Positions 48,553-58,399 of a stretch of DNA of 64,000 bases are shown here, one piece after another. Made by a program: the position numbers and the translations under genes. The stretch's first letter is position 1; every line of letters starts with the position of its first letter. The notes beneath the pieces are model-generated. The model was not told the origin of the DNA and made no database searches. It saw nothing but the letters and a program-made list of their open reading frames with translations. Where the stretch lies: positions 3,867,501 to 3,931,500 of the forward strand of contig NC_091932.1 of assembly GCF_041260155.1 (NCBI RefSeq), given 5' to 3'. Source of the stretch: Ptychodera flava (taxonomy: Eukaryota > Hemichordata > Enteropneusta > Ptychoderidae).

Positions 48553-48720
48553 AACAACAGGGTAAGTATCACTGTGTTCAGCAAGACATCATGACAGGGA
48601 CTTCTATGGACGCTGTCAAATTTTATTTAATTCTAAGGCAAACTACATAAACGTACCAGTTACAACCAGTGGCAGTGTGACACAGGCTTAGCCAATATTT
48701 CCTGTGTTTCCCCATGTTAG

Positions 48721-48900
48721 GTTACTCAGACATTGCTGAGAGAAGTCAGTGGGTGTGGGTAGACTGCTCACCATCCTCTGGTTGGCATGATGACAACCCA
48801 GTGGTGACGGCAGATATGTAGCTCTGGACTATGGTGAATGGAATGCCCTGATGTGTACAGACATGCATCCATTTATTTGTGAGATCACAAAGAAACATAA
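48721..48900 (+). pseudogene. Exon: C-type lectin 4 second half, frameshifted
   Basis: The acceptor CATGTTAG in phase 1 completes Gly: YSDIAERSQWVWVDCSPSSG, WHDDNP. One base appears lost near 48802. SGDGRYVALDYGEWNALMCT and DMHPFICEI then continue in another frame, the classic WNA..C....PFICE lectin end. The Cys expected before VAL is Tyr. The donor region (CATAA|GTGAAG) is eroded compared with CATAAAA|GTAAGT at 29048. Confidence 0.85.
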
Positions 48901-49352
48901 GTGAAGTACCTTCTCTTATTGATGGTAAGAAAACAAACAAATTTCACAGACTTTTTATCATGTTGCATTCAAATGAAGATTGTATCTCAAACCTCTGAAT
49001 TTAGTACAGCTTTATTTAAAGGCAAAATTTTACCTTGAAGAAAAAGATTATAGGGACGCTGGAAGCAGGCAGAAACTCCGTAATCAGCATGAACTTGTTG
49101 ACTTTGTTTGAAAGTATAATTCAGGGTTTGTTAGCACACTATGATCAACTGAATGTTGCTGGACATAAGCTTTCAAAGACGTATAGTCTCTTTCATCAGA
49201 TGCAAGATTTAAACCTTTGCATTTGATGAAGGAGACTATTATATTGTTTTGAAGATCAACATGCCTATATTCAATTTGTCTTTTGTTTGAAAATGGAATT
49301 TAAGTGTTTGCATGCATTGTTCACACCTCATCTCTTTTTTTTATTTTGACAG

Positions 49353-49675
49353 CTTTCAGTGCCTCTGATGTGAATGTAGAGGCAGTCTACCGTATGGCAC
49401 AGCACTCTCCCCATACAGTATCTCTGTCTCATGGGACATCCCACAGTCACTACATTACTGTGACATTGCTGGCTACAAAGTGAGAGATACCACAAAAGGG
49501 ACATTGCTGGAGGAGTCAGAGTGATCAATGTGGAAGGTGGTACATCAGACTACACAGAGATAGAAGGGTTGAAACCATCAACACTGTACTACATCTACCG
49601 GTATGTTGCTACTGTCACTATTCATTCAAACCCAGATGGATTAAGTACCGGGAGATCCTGTCACGACACATGAAG
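49353..49675 (+). pseudogene. Exon: fibronectin type III 2, three frameshifts
   Basis: The acceptor TTTTGACAG in phase 1 leads to FSASDVNVEAV. In successive frames come SVSWDIPQSLHYCDIAGYKV, RVINVEGGTSDYTEIEGLKP, STLYYIY and VATVTIHSNPDGL. TACCGGTA (49596-49603) adds Arg-Tyr between IY and VA relative to the intact paralogue (MMYIAAYT at 29569). It ends GDPVTTHE|GTAAGT, phase 1. It is the equivalent of the intact FN3 exon in the first cassette. Confidence 0.8.
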
Positions 49676-50168
49676 GTAAGTCTAATCAGCTATAACCACC
49701 TTTAATTTTCCTCAGCCACATTGTTGTTGGCAAATATCTATGTATGAACAGACGTTAAAAAGTATGGCCACATAAAACTTCTGTTGTCAAATCCTATACA
49801 AGAAGCCCTAATTCAGACGGCTAAGTCTACTACAATAACTTATATTTTGTTGTGAAGTACACTTTATGTGCTGTGTTTGTTTGTTTCCATAAACACCTAG
49901 TGTGTGCTTGTTTTACAGACTGGTACTTTACTAACTCATTAACCGTCCCTTGAGTTATACAGTATCAATATTAATTTTATTGTGATGTCGTTTCATATAC
50001 TGTGAGTGTTCCAAGCTAGTAATCTATTAAGAAGAGTAAACAGTTGATGTTTCAAAGTTCACAGGTTCTACCCACATCATATTGAATATGTGATGAGCAA
50101 GTAATGTAAAAATAATGTTTTATGGAAAGTGAATGAAATCAGTGTTATTTTTATTTACTACTTTCTAG

Positions 50169-50293
50169 TTGTAAAACCACCTGAACCTCAAACGGAGCCA
50201 GGAACACCATGTGGTGGAAACAATACCACAAAGAATGACACAGTACTTTGTATCACCTTGCCTAATTATCCTGACAACCATGACAACAATGAG
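50169..50293 (+). CDS. Exon: linker plus CUB 10 first half, intact
   Basis: A phase 1 acceptor (CTTTCTAG) leads to VVKPPEPQTEPGTPCGGNNT, then TVLCITLPNYPDNHDNNE|GTAAGA in phase 0. It is the same type as the exon at 30258 (PPxxxPEP, CGG, GAG|GT). It has an extra Cys (VLC), while the next exon lacks the usual Cys (YFEW), so the first disulfide may have shifted. Confidence 0.85.
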
Positions 50294-50469
50294 GTAAGAA
50301 TAATAATTGCAATCATACCAATCCATAATCCAATGACAGTAGGTCAGAATTCGCAAGACAATAGTTGTAAACATAGACACAAAACAGCACAGAAGAGACA
50401 GTAAATAGACGGTACACAAACAAAGTCATATTCATGAAAGAAAGATACGGTATATGGACCTCTAGCCAG

Positions 50470-51350
50470 AAGACCAAGAAGTGATGTCAGGTGTTTCGAA
50501 AATAGTAAGCGCATCCTGCCCCACATGTGGCACCCGCCATATACCAATCTATAAGTCAGATAGGTAGTGGTCACTAACTAAGGCCCAATGTCACCAATGC
50601 CATCAGTGATCATTTGTCGAAGAGAGTATTTATCTACCAGCTTGCGATACCTGCCAAAAAAGCGTTTGAATGTAGAGACAAGTTTTGCTCTGGTGTAACC
50701 TTGATTTAATAGTTTGTAAGAGAGATGGCCATGTCTCTCTACAAAATCACCATATGAACTGCATGCTCTAGCATATCGAATAAGCTGGGAAATGTATACC
50801 CCATAAGCTGGTGAGAGTGGAATATTACTTATGAGGTGTGGAAAATTGATGATACTAAAGTTAAAATCATCTCTCTTGTCATATAGCCTAGTAGAAAGGT
50901 GACCATTAGAGTCAAATTCAAGTAAAATGTCCAGATATGAAGCAGAAAAGGCCGTTTCTGTAGTTTCTGTAATCTCCAATTCTGGAGGATAAATCATAGC
51001 GAGATATTTACTGAATTCAGAGTTATTCATAGAAATAACATTGTCTATGTATCCATATGTTAGATTGAAAGTTCGAGCTACAGAGACTTTTTTCTGTTTA
51101 ATTAAGTTCTGGATAAATTCTGCCTCATATGACAACAGAAATAAGTCTGCAAGCAAGGGAGCACAGTTAGTGCCCATAGGAATTCCTATACACTGTTGGA
51201 AAATGTGCCCTCCGGATACTGAAATCCAAGTTGATTTTGTAGTGTCATAAGGAACTATCAAATTTACCAGAAATCTTGATGAAAGCAACATTGATCCCTG
51301 TTGGCTTTGTGCATAGGGTCTAGCTTTGGAAAGCCTTTTGTTTTTTGCCT
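50470..51350 (-). mobile_element. Penelope-like retroelement fragment
   Basis: The block carries a partial reverse transcriptase (50578-51291) and beyond it on the minus strand a GTGCCACATGTGGGGCAGGA segment. It is 5'-truncated: only the C-terminal part of the polymerase domain remains. It lies antisense in the intron between the two halves of CUB 10. Boundaries are approximate and no target duplication was identified. Confidence 0.7.
50578..51291 (-). CDS. Partial Penelope-like reverse transcriptase
   Basis: An open frame of 237 codons. Recognisable parts are QQCIGIPMGTNCAPLLADLF (polymerase motif with GIPMGTNCAPLLAD), YGYID (the catalytic box region), then LDILLEFDSNGHLSTRLYDK, GVYISQLIRYARACSSYGDF and the LLNQGYTRAKL segment. 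This order and wording are typical of Penelope-like elements, which copy RNA into DNA at new sites. The finger region is absent upstream and no GIY-YIG endonuclease was seen downstream. The frame is open, but the fragment is too short to work. The first methionine is only the first in the open frame. Confidence 0.8.
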   Translation of the reverse strand: MLLSSRFLVNLIVPYDTTKSTWISVSGGHIFQQCIGIPMGTNCAPLLADLFLLSYEAEFIQNLIKQKKVSVARTFNLTYGYIDNVISMNNSEFSKYLAMIYPPELEITETTETAFSASYLDILLEFDSNGHLSTRLYDKRDDFNFSIINFPHLISNIPLSPAYGVYISQLIRYARACSSYGDFVERHGHLSYKLLNQGYTRAKLVSTFKRFFGRYRKLVDKYSLRQMITDGIGDIGP

Positions 51351-51528
51351 TTTAATAATCTTATCTAATTACTTGGAAGTCAATGTAGAGCTGGACATTT
51401 TTCATGGAAATTCCTTCTTGTTCATTCCTCATTTCTACAAAATTTGAATACATGCATAATGATTGTTAATTGCTATCTGTAATTGAATCATGAGAAAAGA
51501 AGATTGTTTTTCATGTTTTATATTTTAG

Positions 51529-51799
51529 TATTTTGAATGGATAATCAACAATACGTATACAGGAAGTAGCTTCCTTGTACATCTAGGTGATTTGAAAACT
51601 GAGAGATGGTATGATTGGCTGTATATTGGTGAAGGAGATGACATTGATGATGAAGCCACCAGAGTTCACTATGTGTCAGGGAGAGTCAGGCTGTGGCTGT
51701 ACTGGTCTTCAGAGTCAGATCAGCTGTGGACAACATTCTATACTGATAGTGATATCACATACAAAGGATTTGTGAAGGAAATTGAAGAGATTGTGGCAG
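51529..51799 (+). CDS. Exon: CUB 10 second part, intact
   Basis: A phase 0 acceptor (TATTTTAG) leads to YFEWIINNTYTGSSFLVHLG, DLKTERWYDWLYIGEGDDID, RVRLWLYWSSESDQLWTTFY, then TDSDITYKGFVKEIEEIVA. It is open throughout and ends phase 1 at GTAATG. It pairs with 50169 and is the closest paralogue of 31262-31529. The CUB Cys before the Trp is Phe. Confidence 0.85.
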
Positions 51800-52128
51800 G
51801 TAATGATAATTGCAATGCTGTAGCCTCTCTGTGTGTATGTTGGATTGATTTTGAATGACTCAAGAATTTTGGTCCGCAAACTCAATCGTTAGGAAGACAT
51901 TTGTAAAATTTCCTTTGCGAAAATTTAAGAAATGTCAAGTTCAACAAGATTTTCATTTGTAAAATCAATTTTAAAAAAAGACCTGAAAAATACTGTATTC
52001 GAAAAATGGCATCAGAAGTTTTTTGCATGATGAAATGTTTAATTTTTCTATATTTGTCATTTATGCAAACTCATAGTTTTAGAGAAAAATATCTAAAAGC
52101 AAAGATTCCATTTTTCTCCTTTACATAG

Positions 52129-52545
52129 AAGAACCTCCTACCCTTAAGTCCTTGCCAACAGAGCCTGTACCTTTAGACCCTGTAGTAGAGTGTGGTGGAA
52201 ACATGACCATCTCAGAAAGTGGCCAGGTGGACATCAGATGACCCAATCATCCTGATGATTATACTAACAACTTGTACTGCGTGTAGCTGGTTGAGACTGA
52301 CAGCAGACTCAGAATAGATATAGCCTTTGCTGATTTTGAAACTGAGCCATACAATGACTGGGTTGAGATTTGAAATGGCTTTGATCAGGAGGATCTGACA
52401 ACAAGTGCCCTGAGAGTGTCAGACAGTTTGAATGATGTACCAGACAACCACAAGTCAGCTGGCTTCAGGATTTGGATTACATTTACCACCGATTATTCCC
52501 ACGTCTTCAGAGGGCTCCACCTGCGCTTAACAGAAATCACTGAGT
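52129..52545 (+). pseudogene. Exon: linker plus CUB 11 in one exon, three stops
   Basis: A phase 1 acceptor (TTTACATAG) leads to EEPPTLKSLPTEPVPLDPVV, ECGGNMTISESGQVDIR, stop, PNHPDDYTNNLYCV, stop, LVETDSRLRIDIAFADFETE, NDWVEI, stop, NGFDQEDLTTSALRVSDS, then FRIWITFTTDYSHVFRGLHL. The stops are TGA 52239-52241, TAG 52284-52286 (at Trp) and TGA 52371-52373 (at Gly of EIGNG). No frameshift is seen. It ends phase 1 at GTAAGA. Confidence 0.85.
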
Positions 52546-52924
52546 GTAAGAAATCTTATATTCTGAGTGCAATCATGAACTTTTATGCTACACCCAACTT
52601 GCTTTGAAAGTTTTTGTGAAAAAAGGTCACATAGACTCAGAAATGGAATATAATTTCAATGATTTCTTATACCACATTACATGTTACCATTTCAGGAAAT
52701 GTATTATTCCAGGAAGTAGCAAATGTAAGCTGTAATTTCCTGCTAGAGCCTTCACAAGCATATCGATCTTGAAGTAATAAAATGTCAGATATTATTACAT
52801 CCTGAGCATTATGTATATGGAATCCAAGATTTTCAGTTTGACAAAATCTACAGATAGCATCAAAAAGTCAGGCAGTCAATTCAGATTGTGTTCATTAACT
52901 TGTGAAATGTTTAATCTTTTTCAG

Positions 52925-53322
52925 CTGATTAATGTGGTGATCGAGGACTACGGTACATCATAGATGCTGTGGTTGGTTCATCCGTCACCATTCCATCACC
53001 AAATTTTACTACAACAATGAAGACCTTTGCAGATGGACCATCAGAATCGCCCGATCACTGCGAAGCACAACCAGTGGCTACCACCTGTACATCACCATTA
53101 ACAGTTTTGACATGGAAGCCAACTATGTTTGGCTGGAGATTGGTTCAGGAACCGCTAGGAGTGATTGGTTCAGGAACCGCTAGGAGTGATGACTCATTGT
53201 TGTTCAGTTCTTAGGCTCTGATGTGTCTGGTAGCTTTGCAACAGACAGCGATGCGCTCTGGGCAATGTGGACAAGTGACTGTACCAACACTAGAAAGGGA
53301 TTCCGTATAACCATTTATGCAG
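52925..53322 (+). pseudogene. Exon: CUB 12, stop, frameshift and 25-bp duplication
   Basis: The acceptor CTTTTTCAG opens SD, stop (TAA 52930-52932), CGDRGLRYIIDAVVGSSVTI, PSPNF. A one-base loss follows, then YYNNEDLCRWTIRIARSLRS, HLYITINSFDMEANYVWLEI. GATTGGTTCAGGAACCGCTA with GGAGT is then duplicated head to tail (25 bp, near 53137-53186). The end VSGSFATDSDALWAMWTSDC, TNTRKGFRITIYA is in another frame. Donor GTAATG, phase 1. Confidence 0.8.
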
Positions 53323-53635
53323 GTAATGTTTTCGTTGGACTGTGATGTCTTCATTTTTAATGAGTGAACATTTGACGACATGGTAGTGTAATGCATAATA
53401 TGAAAAGTATAGAGAATGTATTCAAATGATGGAGTAGAATATTTGGAAATCATAAGGTCACATGGTGCCATATTCTTTCGAGCCGTATATTCTTGTTGTA
53501 CATTGCATACATATCGCAATGAAACAACTTGCTCAAACCACTTTGACAATATTAGTGCCCCTCATTTTCTATACATCTCTGTATGTAACATTTGCTTTGT
53601 CTAGTCATTCTACATGGAAAGTAATTCATGAATGA

Positions 53636-53864
<229 letters not shown>

Positions 53865-54279
53865 GTGAGTGCAAATACACTATGCTGTACTGTGTATCTA
53901 TCAGTAAAAGTCATGATACGCAAATAATTATGGTTTTTGTTGCCCTTCATCTGTGTGGAACTGGTCTCTTGTCATTAGAATTGTAACTATCTGACCATGT
54001 ACAATCCAGGCTCTGATTGCCTTTTGATGAACATCAGTGGTACAGTTCAGCAACCAGTATAATATCCTCTGACATTGATCATAACTTCTAAATATTTACT
54101 GAAACTTTTCTGCATATTTCCTTAAAATGTCAATTTTTGTTGAATCATGTTCATCACTCGTGCTCAAGATACCCTTCACGGCAATATAGATGTAGCAAAT
54201 TATTTTTTTTCAAAACTAAAAAAAATAGATGACTGTATATCTGTGTTAATGTGTATTTCTGACTCCCATTGCTTGGCAG

Positions 54280-54406
54280 GAGTTGATTGGTGATGAGTTG
54301 CCTAAAGCACAGATTATTAACACCTACAATTCCTTGGTGCAGTTCACCACAGATTTGTCCAGAAATGGCCAAGAATTCTACCTGACTTATGAGGATTATG
54401 ATGATG
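54280..54406 (+). CDS. Exon: CUB 13 end, intact
   Basis: A phase 0 acceptor (GCTTGGCAG) leads to ELIGDELPKAQIINTYNSLV, QFTTDLSRNGQEFYLTYEDY, then DD at GTAAGT, phase 1. It aligns with 27633 and 46342 but is undamaged. Confidence 0.85.
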
Positions 54407-54721
54407 GTAAGTACCGGGTACAATATCAAATTCTGAATAGCACTCTTACTGTTTGAACACTGAAATACAAAGAGATATCAAGTACTACTGGTATACTGCT
54501 ATGCAACAGCTGTAGTTTTCAGACTTGATTATGGAACTTGTATTTTTCAAGTTTGAAATGAACTTGTATTTTTCAAGTATGAAATGTGAAGATATTGGTA
54601 AAAACCCAAAGGACTTCAATTTTATCAAATGATGAATGATACATCCTTACCATTCATGAATGCGTTCATTAGACAGTAATCTAACATCACATATATATGT
54701 ACTCTTGTTCATTTATTGCAG

Positions 54722-55090
54722 AATTATTGATCGCAAAGCCCTGTGGAGGTGCCTTCTTTACCAAACCTGACACCAGATTGGTGATTCAGTTTCCCAACTA
54801 TCCATCAGACTACTACAACAATGATTGCTGTGTGTGGAACGTCACAGCATCATCTCCAGACACTCAGCTGTAGGTGCGATTCAGAGACTTTGTGACAGAA
54901 CCAGGCCGTGACTGGATGGATGTTGGCAATGGACTGGATGAGACAGACCTGACCACCAGGGAAAGACATCATTCTAGATTTGTGAGACCAATATCATGGT
55001 TATCACCTACTGATGAGATGTTGATGACTTTCACAACAGATAACTCAGTCACATTCCATGGTTTCTTGATATACATTGAAGAAAGAATTA
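54722..55090 (+). pseudogene. Exon: CUB 14 whole, one stop
   Basis: The acceptor TTTATTGCAG in phase 1 leads to ELLIAKPCGGAFFTKPDTRL, VIQFPNYPSDYYNNDCCVWN, then SPDTQL, stop (TAG 54871-54873), VRFRDFVTEPGRDWMDVGNG, LDETDLTTRERHHSRF, MLMTFTTDNSVTFHGFLIYI. One lesion in 123 codons. It ends phase 1 at GTAAGT. The exon resembles CUB 1. Confidence 0.85.
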
Positions 55091-55612
55091 GTAAGTCACT
55101 GTTTTTGAGTAAAATAATTCTACTGTGTCTGTTTGATCCATAGTCAAGCTAATCACAAATGCACAATCACATTGTGAGTGAATGTTGAAACGCACATAAC
55201 CGTCGTTGAAAATTTCTGTGTATTGATTTTGGTTAGAAACTTCAGAAAAACAGGACACTTACTATGCGCTATTTAGCTGTCCTCTGTTCTTGCTGAGAGA
55301 AAACAATTTGCTGACTGAGCTTTTATAAAGTCCTTTTTTGATTACAAATATCTAAACATGACTAATACAAAGGAAAGCCTGGTGTTTGTAATTACTTTTT
55401 GGTATTGGGAAGTTGCAATTCAATCCCTCATCTATTCCTCTGTGCAGACATCTTGATCTGTATGTACTAAGTACTAAGCCGTACCATTGTGAAAAATAAA
55501 CATAAACAGCAACAAGCTACAAATGCCCTCAAGTCTCTACAAATTAGTACCTTTTGACACTGCAGACCATCAAAGGCATATTACTGATATTTAACATCTT
55601 CTTTGCAACCAG

Positions 55613-55712
55613 CTGATACTACCACAGCCAAACCACCTGCAGACATCACCACCAAACCACCATTCATAACAACAACAGCTGTCTTCATAACCAAAAACAT
55701 AGCGCTATTTTA
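55613..55712 (+). pseudogene. Exon: Thr/Pro linker, truncated by repeat
   Basis: The acceptor TTTGCAACCAG in phase 1 leads to DTTTAKPPADITTKPPFITT, TAVFITKN, then IALF and a stop. The start is like the linker at 38972 (ADTTTPQPP), which runs into a CUB. Here the sequence changes at about 55695 into TAGCGCTATTTTAGTAGGTG repeats. The gene therefore appears broken by a repeat insertion, or its remaining exons lie beyond the window. Confidence 0.65.
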
Positions 55713-56330
55713 GTAGGTGATAGCGCTATTTTACAGAGGTGACAAATAGGTGACAAATAGGTGAAAGTTCGGTAAACAGAGCTTTATTTCCAACTGAAAC
55801 AATGGACATCTACTTAAAATCTACCTACACCTATTACAAAACTACAAGCTAACAAGTAGGTCTATCATAGGCGTGTATATCAGCGAATAGTAATTTCAGC
55901 GAAATATTTATGAGATGCAAATTAAGTCATTTAAATATCTACGAAAATCTACTGCACACCTACCACTTGCCTCACCTGGAAAAAGGATTTTAACCTACAT
56001 GATACCTACAGAAATCTACTAGTCACCTACTCAGACACCTACCTTGTACCTAGTACAGACCTACTAACATGCCTACATAAATCTGCAACACACCTACTAA
56101 GATACAACTAGCACCTATTAGTGAACTATGATAGACCTACATTAATCTATTACACAACTACCTACAATAGCCCCAGAGGCCAATCATGTCACTCCTTTCA
56201 AAAATCTACATACACATATCATGAAAATACAGCTAAGTAGTAGGTGTATCATAGGCGATAAGTTGTAATGTCAACGAAATATTTTTGAGATGCAAAATCA
56301 CATCATTTGCACACTGTTGATAACCTTAGG
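55695..56330. repeat. Unclassified repeat with internal duplication
   Basis: TAGCGCTATTTTA occurs twice near the start, and GGTGACAAATA is repeated. The block AAATCTACCTACACCTATTA ... GCGAAATATTTATGAGATGC (55813-55925) recurs as 56200-56300. ACCTACT-type motifs are frequent in between. It may be the end region of the piggyBac-type element that follows. Confidence 0.55.
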
Positions 56331-57000
56331 TCACTTGATGTACCTGCCAAGGTGTTTTATGAGTGGATATCGATATCACAAATGTGAAGAGTCACTACAG
56401 ATACTTCAGTTAATGAATACGAGTTGCTGAAAGATTTGTGGTCTCAAGCAACGCAATAAGAAATTTCGAAGAAGACAATGTATGAGACCACAGTAACTAT
56501 ATTCTAAAAGCATGAAATGCACATTTGATCAAGTAACATTACAATTTATGAATTAAGAATTTTAGCAATCTTACTTTCGAAAATTTCACAAGAAATTTGT
56601 TTTTATGTGCTTGTGCTTAGACTGCAGTTAACTTACATACTTTTAGTTGGCTTGTTTCTGTGGAATAATATACGTCCCTTGAACTTGACCATGGTTTCAT
56701 CTACAGACAAACATCGCTCAGAATTCACACATTTTCTACCGTGATCATGTTCCACAAAATTCGACAAATTTTCCAAAGCTTGTCAAATGCAGGATCATCT
56801 CTTTTATGTATTACTCTGTCAATGTCGGCATAGCACTGACAGCAGGCACTGGATCAAGTTGGCCAGAAATTCAAGCAAAAATATTTGAAAAACAAAAAAT
56901 GCATATCATATTATCAACCAGACCCATCATGGTGTCAGTCCGAATCAAACAAAGTTGAAAATGTTCAATCAAAATGTTCCGGGATCTCAAGATGTTCTCA
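56330..57000 (-). pseudogene. piggyBac-type transposase remnant
   Basis: On the minus strand, frames in order give SRNILIEHFQLCLIRTDT, DDPAFDKLWKICRILWNMIT, then SERCLSVDETMVKFKGRILF with HRNKPTKSM (56640-56720). DE.M..FKGR followed by ..KP.K is the hallmark around the first catalytic Asp of piggyBac transposases (DDE_Tnp_1_7). A weaker ICDIDIHS segment near 56370 may be the later Y.F.IYTG region. There are several frame changes, and no TTAA-flanked ends were found. A dead DNA transposon copy. Confidence 0.65.
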
Positions 57001-57144
57001 GGCCATTTTGACTTAGAATCATTTTGCTTTGCCTCTTAGTGCCTCCATGCTGTTCAGTTGGTTCGCGTATCGTTTTATTCACACATCCATCTCATTGTAC
57101 CTCCATGGCTTCGGGTAAGGATATAGTATGGTGTCCAATCCATG

Positions 57145-57830
57145 CAAAATTACTACTTTGATTTTACAACACAACATGCCATTCCGAATTCTATTTTACA
57201 ATTCAACATGCTATTTCACAACACAACATGCCATTCCGAATTCTATTTTACAATTCAACATGCTATTTCACAACACAACATGCCATTCCAAATCCTATTT
57301 TACAACTCAACATGCTCTTCCCAATTTCATTTGACAACACATCATGCACTTCCAAATCCTATTTTACAACTCAACATGCTCTTGCCAATTTCATTTGACA
57401 ACACATCATGCACTTCCAAATCCTATTTTACAACTCAACATGCTCTTCCCAATTTCATTTGACAACACATCATGCACTTCCAAATCCTATTTTACAACTC
57501 AACATGCTCTTGCCAATTTCATTTGACAACACAATCATGCACTTCCAAATCCTATTTTACAACTCAACATGCTCTTGCCAATTTCATTTGACAACACATC
57601 ATGCACTTCCAAATCCTATTTTACAACTCAACATGCTCTTCCCAATTTCATTTGACAACACATCATGCACTTCCAAATCCTATTTTACAACTCAACATGC
57701 TCTTGCCAATTTCATTTGACAACACATCATGCACTTCCAAATCCTATTTTACAACTCAACATGCTCTTGCCAATTTCATTTGACAACACATCATGCACTT
57801 CCAAATCCTATTTCACAATTCAACATCCCA
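57145..57830. repeat. Minisatellite, 52-bp units passing to 64-bp units
   Basis: The first part has units of 52-53 bp (ATGCCATTCCGAATTCTATT at 57176, 57229 and 57281). From 57345 the unit is 64 bp (ATGCACTTCCAAATCCTATT, then CTCAACATGCTCTT and CAATTTCATTTGACAACAC) in about eight copies to 57830. TTCCCAATTT and TTGCCAATTT variants alternate irregularly. Long open frames here are repeat artefacts. Adjacent units are almost identical. Confidence 0.95.
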
Positions 57831-57884
57831 TTCTAAGCTAGCTCTGCGGAGCAGGGCAGTGTTACTGGCTATCGAACAAGATTC

Positions 57885-57894
57885 AAAATGGCGG
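57885..57894. promoter_or_regulatory. YY1-like AAAATGGCGG
   Basis: AAAATGGCGG is the complement of the YY1 core CCGCCATTTT. It sits at the left edge of a CG-rich tandem block and is not tied to any recognised gene. A chance match is possible. Confidence 0.25.
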
Positions 57895-57897
57895 ACG

Positions 57898-58390
57898 CGA
57901 AATGGTCCCCCTCGCACAGAGAGAGAAATGCGAACTTTGCACAAGTCTAAAAACGCAGCTTAGCACATTGTGTATCTAAACAAGATGAGCGTGCTCGAAA
58001 ACTAGGATCGATCACGATTTTAAATTAAAAATTGGCTGTTTTTGGAAAAGAAACTGCGCGTTAAAATCAGCAGTTTTGTCTATTGTGCACCGTGGGAGGC
58101 TTATCGTGAAAGACCGAGATTTACTATATGGCGCATCTGATACGGATATGGTCCCATCGCATAGAGAGATGAAAGTGGGCTTTGTGTAAGTTCAAAAGCA
58201 CAGCTTAGCTCATCGTGCATCTAGACAAGTTGAGCGTGCTCAAAATAGGAGATCGATCACAATTTTGGGTGAAAAAAACCGATTGTTTTCGGTGGAGTAA
58301 CCGCGTTGCAACCAGTGGTTTTGCCCACAGGCTCTCGACTCATTGCAGGCGAACCGCCAGACGTCACTGATAGAGTTCTGAGTTTATTGT
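57898..58390. repeat. Two-unit tandem duplication, ~249 bp
   Basis: ATGGTCCC..TCGCA.AGAGAG, GCGTGCTC.AAA and GATCGATCAC occur in both units (57902 and 58149 starts), with TTGGCTGTTTT / CGATTGTTTTCGG near each end. No coding sequence. Confidence 0.75.
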
Positions 58391-58399
58391 TGATGCAAC

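Noticed and set aside
57128-57783. Overlapping open frames of 60-106 codons rich in FYNSTC and LTTHHALPN
   Set aside because: They are translations of the 52/64-bp minisatellite and differ only by unit count.
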